Part shown: positions 5,728 through 9,144 of the stretch, piece by piece
How the letters are laid out: each line of letters begins with the position of its first letter
Position numbering within the stretch: the stretch's first letter is position 1
Assembly (NCBI GenBank): GCA_015523135.1
Contig: WAKY01000045.1
Coordinates: forward strand, 1 to 9,144
DNA length: 9,144 nucleotides
Source: Candidatus Aciduliprofundum sp.
GTDB lineage: Archaea > Thermoplasmatota > Thermoplasmata > Thermoplasmatales > Aciduliprofundaceae
Direction of reading: 5' to 3'
The notes under the pieces: generated by a model
The model's input: the letters and a program-made list of their open reading frames with translations, nothing else
The model's database searches: none
Told to the model about the DNA's origin: nothing
Program-made: the position numbers and the translations under genes

Positions 5728-5749
5728 GATTTGTATACGATTTGTATAC
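5728..5749 (+). repeat. Tandem 11-bp repeat in the XPD-Lhr spacer
   Basis: GATTTGTATAC occurs twice in perfect tandem (5728-5738 and 5739-5749). A degraded copy, GATTTGTGATA, begins at 5714. An inverted relative, GCAAATC, ends at 5771 and forms the far arm of the hairpin at 5739-5771. The copies lie in the 144-base convergent spacer (5690-5833), which otherwise holds a G-rich stretch, GGGGAGGAGGGG (5693-5704), and no convincing gene. Confidence 0.7.
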
Positions 5750-5771
5750 CCTATGTATAGATATGCAAATC
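5739..5771 (+). terminator. Hairpin in the 3' region between XPD and Lhr genes (role uncertain)
   Basis: GATTTGTATA (5739-5748) pairs with TATGCAAATC (5762-5771) over ten positions, with one G-T pair. The 13-base loop can fold further (CTA with TAG, 5751-5753 and 5758-5760). A second small hairpin, ATTTG-ATAA-CAAAT, lies at 5797-5810 and is followed by the T-rich GTTATTTTCT. These could stabilise or end the xpd message, or the lhr message from the other strand. There is no long T-run right after the main hairpin, so it is not a clear terminator. It may instead be a protein-binding site. Confidence 0.4.
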
Positions 5772-5833
5772 CACTATTTAAAACATTCGCCATGATATTT
5801 GATAACAAATGCCGTTATTTTCTATGTTTCCTC

Positions 5834-8800
5834 TCAAGAAAAATAATTTTTGAATATTTCTTTAGTCTCCTCACTTGTATATTTTTGTATTTTAAAACTT
5901 CTCTTGCGCATAATTGCCTTTACAATTCCCACCATTCTACCCTCTTTTACAACTACATATCCCTGAAAATCAGAGGGATTTAAATATTGCAAAAGCATAG
6001 AAACAGGATCCTTTGGATCAAGAATAATAATACTATCATAAATTTCAATACTTCCTATATCTTTAACATCTTCAGCAGGGATTCTATAAAGATTTCCATC
6101 GTTGAGGAAAACGCCCCTGACTAAATTCATCCTATCCATAACTTCTTTAGCTTCATAACTCAAAACGCACCCTTCACTTAAATGGGATACAATCTCTGGA
6201 TTTACAATTCCTAAAATATTTATCAAGTTTTCAACATATTTTTGAATTGCATACTCTCTTGAATATAAGGGTTTTATGTAAATATAGCCCGAGGGATACT
6301 TTGCTATGTAATTTCCATTATATAGAGAGACTAAAGCCCTCCTAGTTTTCTCACTTCCTAAGGGAGATTCTTCAATTATGCTATTAACTTCCATCTTTCC
6401 GTACTTTTCAAGAATGCTCAATATAACTTCCATATCCTTATCCAAAGGCACATTTTTCAGAGACTGGTAAATGGCAATATGATCTTTAATAGCGTAAATA
6501 GTATGTCCTTGCAAATCCAATGTCTCGTAAAGAAGCTCAGAACGATAGTACTTTTCAATATCTATAGGCTTGTAAGCACGCACATTTTCAAAGGAATTAT
6601 GAATTCCCATCAAGAATTTTGCAACATCAAGTGTAGTTTTCAATTTTCTTCCGGATATGGCTCTGCTCTTCCAAAGTAGATAAGCTAGGATATCATCAAT
6701 GTTAAATTGAAGTGGACTTATATCTCCCGAGGCATAGTAATTTCCTATCTTTTTATAGAGCTCATTTCTTGGATTATCTGGAGTAATTACAATTCCCTCC
6801 TTTGCAAGAGTTACATAGGCATTTTTATTGCCTATAAATTCATTTACATAAATATGGTCTGCATATCTCTTTAATTCTATAATCCCTAACAACTTTCCAT
6901 TCTTAACATAAGCATGGCTCAAAACTTCTCCAAAATTATCGTAGAGCTCGTTCAATCTCGTATACACATAGGGGTCATCTGAGGGGATTATATATTCTCC
7001 CTCACCCTTTCCCTCTATTTTTTCCTCAGTATAATAAAATATCTTTCCCCCTGCACTTATCTTTTTGAACTTCCCAAGATAATCCTTTGCATCCAGAGCC
7101 GTTATATTCTCTATATCCTTCTTTGTCAAGGGACCATAGCCCTTCACAATTCTCTCAAAAAATTCTTCCATACTCCCTTTTGGCTCAATTTTCATTATTC
7201 TAAAGGGATAATCCTTTGGCTTCGTATTTGGCATAACTTTGCGATATATGTATAGATTATTCTCCAATTTCTCAATAATTTTCTTTATTTCGTGGGGATA
7301 CATATTGCTCATTTCTTTAAGTGTGGAAAATGTAGCCCTATCTCCAAGCAATCCTATCTGTGAGAGAATTTTGCGGTCACTATCATTTAGCTCCTCTCTC
7401 CTATAAACTGCAATTAAGAGAGGTAATATGGATTTACTAGCATAGCACAACCTACCACGCATAAATCTACCATACAGTACTTCTTCCTTTCTCAAAGCAT
7501 TTGTAAATTGCTCATATGCATTCCTTATACGCATAGAGTCCTCGTTAAAAAGCACGAGGAATTTATCAAAGTACTCATCCACGCTCATCTTCCTAACTAT
7601 TTTCCCAAAGCGATATGCTTGCAAAGAATCTTCATCCATTCCTGATTCTTTCAAAAGCTCATTGTAATCAGAGCGAAGCATATATTGTTCTCCATAGCCC
7701 ACAAGGAATACTCCTTTGACAACTTCTCCCTCTTCAACCAAATATTTCAATGCTTTTCTAATATCCTCCTCAGAGAGATGCAGAGAATATATAATTTCTT
7801 CAAAAGTAAGTGGGGCACGGAAGTATAGGAGCTTTTTAAGCAAAATTTCTAAAGCATAGTCCCTCTCCATTGTAATTCTTTCTCTCATATACCAGTACAT
7901 TTTGCCATCCTTTATCTTTCTTCCAACCAGATATGCTTTTTCCATGCCCTTCAAAACTTCCAATACCTCGTGCAATTTTTTCTTTTTCTCCTTGGCAATT
8001 TCCTCAGCAGTTTTCACCCCTTCAAATTCTATTACCTCTTCAGAATTCTTGGAATAGAGAGTTGCAAAGATGGGATAATTTCGAGGCGTTGTCCAAAGAA
8101 GACGTGTTGTGTAAATAGATACAATTTTATCATTCCAAATTAAATCTTCCACAATTCTTCTAAGTTCATCATTTGGTATCTCGGAGTAATCGTAAATATT
8201 TATACCCCTTCTACGGAGCACATCTGCGCCAGGGGCTAAATCAAGAAAGTGCAAAATATCCTCTTCACTCTTTATCTTTATCTTATTCTGGAAATATACA
8301 CTTACCTGTGCCTCATCAAACACAGCAGCAAGCTCTTCCTTAGGTATCACTCTCTCCAAGAGCTTCATATGCAATTCTTTGAGCAATGCACTGCGGTCTT
8401 CCATAAGGACAATATCCGATATACCCGATAGGATTATGCCATGAGCAAACACGCTGGGAGTATCACTATACGGAACTATTTTAACATCAATGTCTCCACT
8501 TTCAATTTTATCAAGGACTTCCTTTGCGTGAGGCAAATCCATGACTATGTTAAATATCTCGTTGTATGTCTCTTCCATCACGGGAAAATCTGGTATCTCG
8601 CTTAAAAGACGCAATATCTTATCGCTTCTGAGCTGCTGCCTCGCCACCGATATATCCCTTCCTTTGTACCTTCGCAAAACCATAAATGAACGGGATGCAC
8701 AGTGCCTAAAGCGTTGTTTGAAAAGCTCTGTGTTAAATATAGCCCTTCGCAAAGTGTCTTCAATTTCCTCCGAAGTTAAAATATTCCTGATATCTTCAAG

Positions 8801-9144
8801 GCGAATTCTGCGTTTAAGGGTTAGCATAAAAGAATCATCAGTTATACTTATACCCACATTTACACCATACTTCTCAGTTATTTTAAAAGCGTAAGCTCTT
8901 GAGAGAGCATAATTGACCCTTCTTCCAAAGGGATAATGAAAAATTATATTATGCTTCCCAGCAGGGTCCACATAGCCCTCTATCACAACCCTCTTGTGCG
9001 TGGGTACTATGTAGTGCATTCCTTGCTTTATATAGGATACGATGCTTCTCGCACCCTTATAATCTAGATAATACTCTTTCATTAAAATCTCAATTGTCTT
9101 TTTCTCTCCCCTGGCCTTAATACTTTTCTCCACAAACTCCCTGA
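5834..9144 (-). CDS. lhr: Lhr-family helicase, region downstream of the motor domains (5' end beyond right edge)
   Basis: The frame is open from the right edge to a TGA at 5834-5836. In-frame codons continue upstream of the GTG at 9133, so I treat that GTG as internal; numbering below counts from it (1099 residues). No Walker or DExH motifs occur; the two RecA-like domains should lie outside the window. Residues about 45-250 match the Lhr/DEAD-associated domain: VIEGYVDPAGKHNIIFHYPF, GRRVNYALSRA, a DDSFML segment, then RSDKILRLL, ETYNEIFN and FAHGIILSG. From about 420 to the end are winged-helix-like segments, for example LLYFRAPLTFEEIIYSLHLS (434-453). Two similar modules, about 585-765 and 898-1085, each end in a DP...VKxGxxxGI unit. 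Lhr proteins are 3'-5' helicases tied to DNA repair. With motors added, about 1,500 residues is likely, the size of long bacterial Lhr rather than Lhr-core. Lhr membership is firm; the C-terminal domain reading is an inference. Confidence 0.88.
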   Translation of the reverse strand, partial: REFVEKSIKARGEKKTIEILMKEYYLDYKGARSIVSYIKQGMHYIVPTHKRVVIEGYVDPAGKHNIIFHYPFGRRVNYALSRAYAFKITEKYGVNVGISITDDSFMLTLKRRIRLEDIRNILTSEEIEDTLRRAIFNTELFKQRFRHCASRSFMVLRRYKGRDISVARQQLRSDKILRLLSEIPDFPVMEETYNEIFNIVMDLPHAKEVLDKIESGDIDVKIVPYSDTPSVFAHGIILSGISDIVLMEDRSALLKELHMKLLERVIPKEELAAVFDEAQVSVYFQNKIKIKSEEDILHFLDLAPGADVLRRRGINIYDYSEIPNDELRRIVEDLIWNDKIVSIYTTRLLWTTPRNYPIFATLYSKNSEEVIEFEGVKTAEEIAKEKKKKLHEVLEVLKGMEKAYLVGRKIKDGKMYWYMRERITMERDYALEILLKKLLYFRAPLTFEEIIYSLHLSEEDIRKALKYLVEEGEVVKGVFLVGYGEQYMLRSDYNELLKESGMDEDSLQAYRFGKIVRKMSVDEYFDKFLVLFNEDSMRIRNAYEQFTNALRKEEVLYGRFMRGRLCYASKSILPLLIAVYRREELNDSDRKILSQIGLLGDRATFSTLKEMSNMYPHEIKKIIEKLENNLYIYRKVMPNTKPKDYPFRIMKIEPKGSMEEFFERIVKGYGPLTKKDIENITALDAKDYLGKFKKISAGGKIFYYTEEKIEGKGEGEYIIPSDDPYVYTRLNELYDNFGEVLSHAYVKNGKLLGIIELKRYADHIYVNEFIGNKNAYVTLAKEGIVITPDNPRNELYKKIGNYYASGDISPLQFNIDDILAYLLWKSRAISGRKLKTTLDVAKFLMGIHNSFENVRAYKPIDIEKYYRSELLYETLDLQGHTIYAIKDHIAIYQSLKNVPLDKDMEVILSILEKYGKMEVNSIIEESPLGSEKTRRALVSLYNGNYIAKYPSGYIYIKPLYSREYAIQKYVENLINILGIVNPEIVSHLSEGCVLSYEAKEVMDRMNLVRGVFLNDGNLYRIPAEDVKDIGSIEIYDSIIILDPKDPVSMLLQYLNPSDFQGYVVVKEGRMVGIVKAIMRKRSFKIQKYTSEETKEIFKNYFS

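Noticed and set aside
5728..5749. Start of a CRISPR array
   Set aside because: The units are only 11 bp, directly adjacent without spacers, and only two are perfect. No cas gene is present.
5711..5760. C/D-box guide RNA suggested by GTGATAAGTGAT
   Set aside because: No CTGA D box or paired C'/D' boxes lie at proper spacing; the sequence is better explained by the GATTTGT repeats.
5726..5983. Plus-strand open frame of 85 codons in the XPD-Lhr spacer
   Set aside because: It starts inside the tandem repeat and runs 150 bases antisense into lhr. Its Phe-, Tyr- and Cys-rich product is typical of a shadow of AT-rich DNA. No Shine-Dalgarno site is well placed.
8541..8894. Plus-strand open frame of 117 codons within lhr
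   Set aside because: It is antisense to strongly conserved Lhr coding sequence, with no promoter or ribosome site.
9131..9133. GTG as the true start of the Lhr-like gene
   Set aside because: The frame stays open beyond it to the window edge, and the protein from here begins after the helicase motors, so an internal position is more likely. A stand-alone tail protein cannot be fully excluded without the flank.

Overview
The window looks like an AT-rich archaeal chromosome segment, most probably euryarchaeal and possibly close to Thermoplasmata or Aciduliprofundum. That placement comes from overall protein flavour and is an inference. The archaeal signs are direct: a tRNA with an intron just 3' of the anticodon in a textbook bulge-helix-bulge structure, no encoded CCA on either tRNA, TATA-like boxes about 26 bases before predicted starts, several apparently leaderless genes, and archaeal-type XPD and Lhr helicases.

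Layout, left to right. Bases 1-574 (minus) hold the 5' part of a gene for a membrane-anchored protein of unknown function, running off the left edge. Bases 575-766 are a divergent promoter region. Two plus-strand tRNA genes follow: tRNA-Thr(TGT) with a 47-base intron (767-887) and tRNA-Ser(GCT) (936-1017). The Ser gene directly abuts the stop codon of a minus-strand GtrA-type membrane protein gene (1018-1716). The N-terminal third of that protein looks like the remnant of a family-2 glycosyltransferase. Its promoter is bracketed by two perfect 12-bp palindromes. Next comes a compact minus-strand operon read right to left: a TPR protein (3045-3788), a minimal GtrA protein (2563-3048, ATGA overlap) and a ketopantoate reductase (1788-2642, overlapping the GtrA frame by 80 bases). 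Divergent from the TPR gene is an XPD/Rad3-type iron-sulfur helicase gene (3863-5689, GTG start). Converging on it from the right is a very long minus-strand gene (5834-9144, entering from the right edge) that encodes the part of an Lhr-type helicase downstream of its motor domains.

The genes suggest two themes. One is cell-envelope or glycolipid work (two GtrA proteins, an anchored exported protein), with a CoA-pathway enzyme riding in the same operon. The other is DNA repair (XPD and Lhr tail to tail, separated by 144 bases carrying short repeats and a hairpin). I see no CRISPR array, transposon, integrase or toxin-antitoxin pair, and no clear evidence of a new multi-gene system. The most interesting items are an apparent internal duplication in the Lhr C-terminal region, the GtrA protein with an eroded glycosyltransferase half, the palindrome-flanked promoter, and the oddities where GtrA overlaps panE and at the panE C-terminus.
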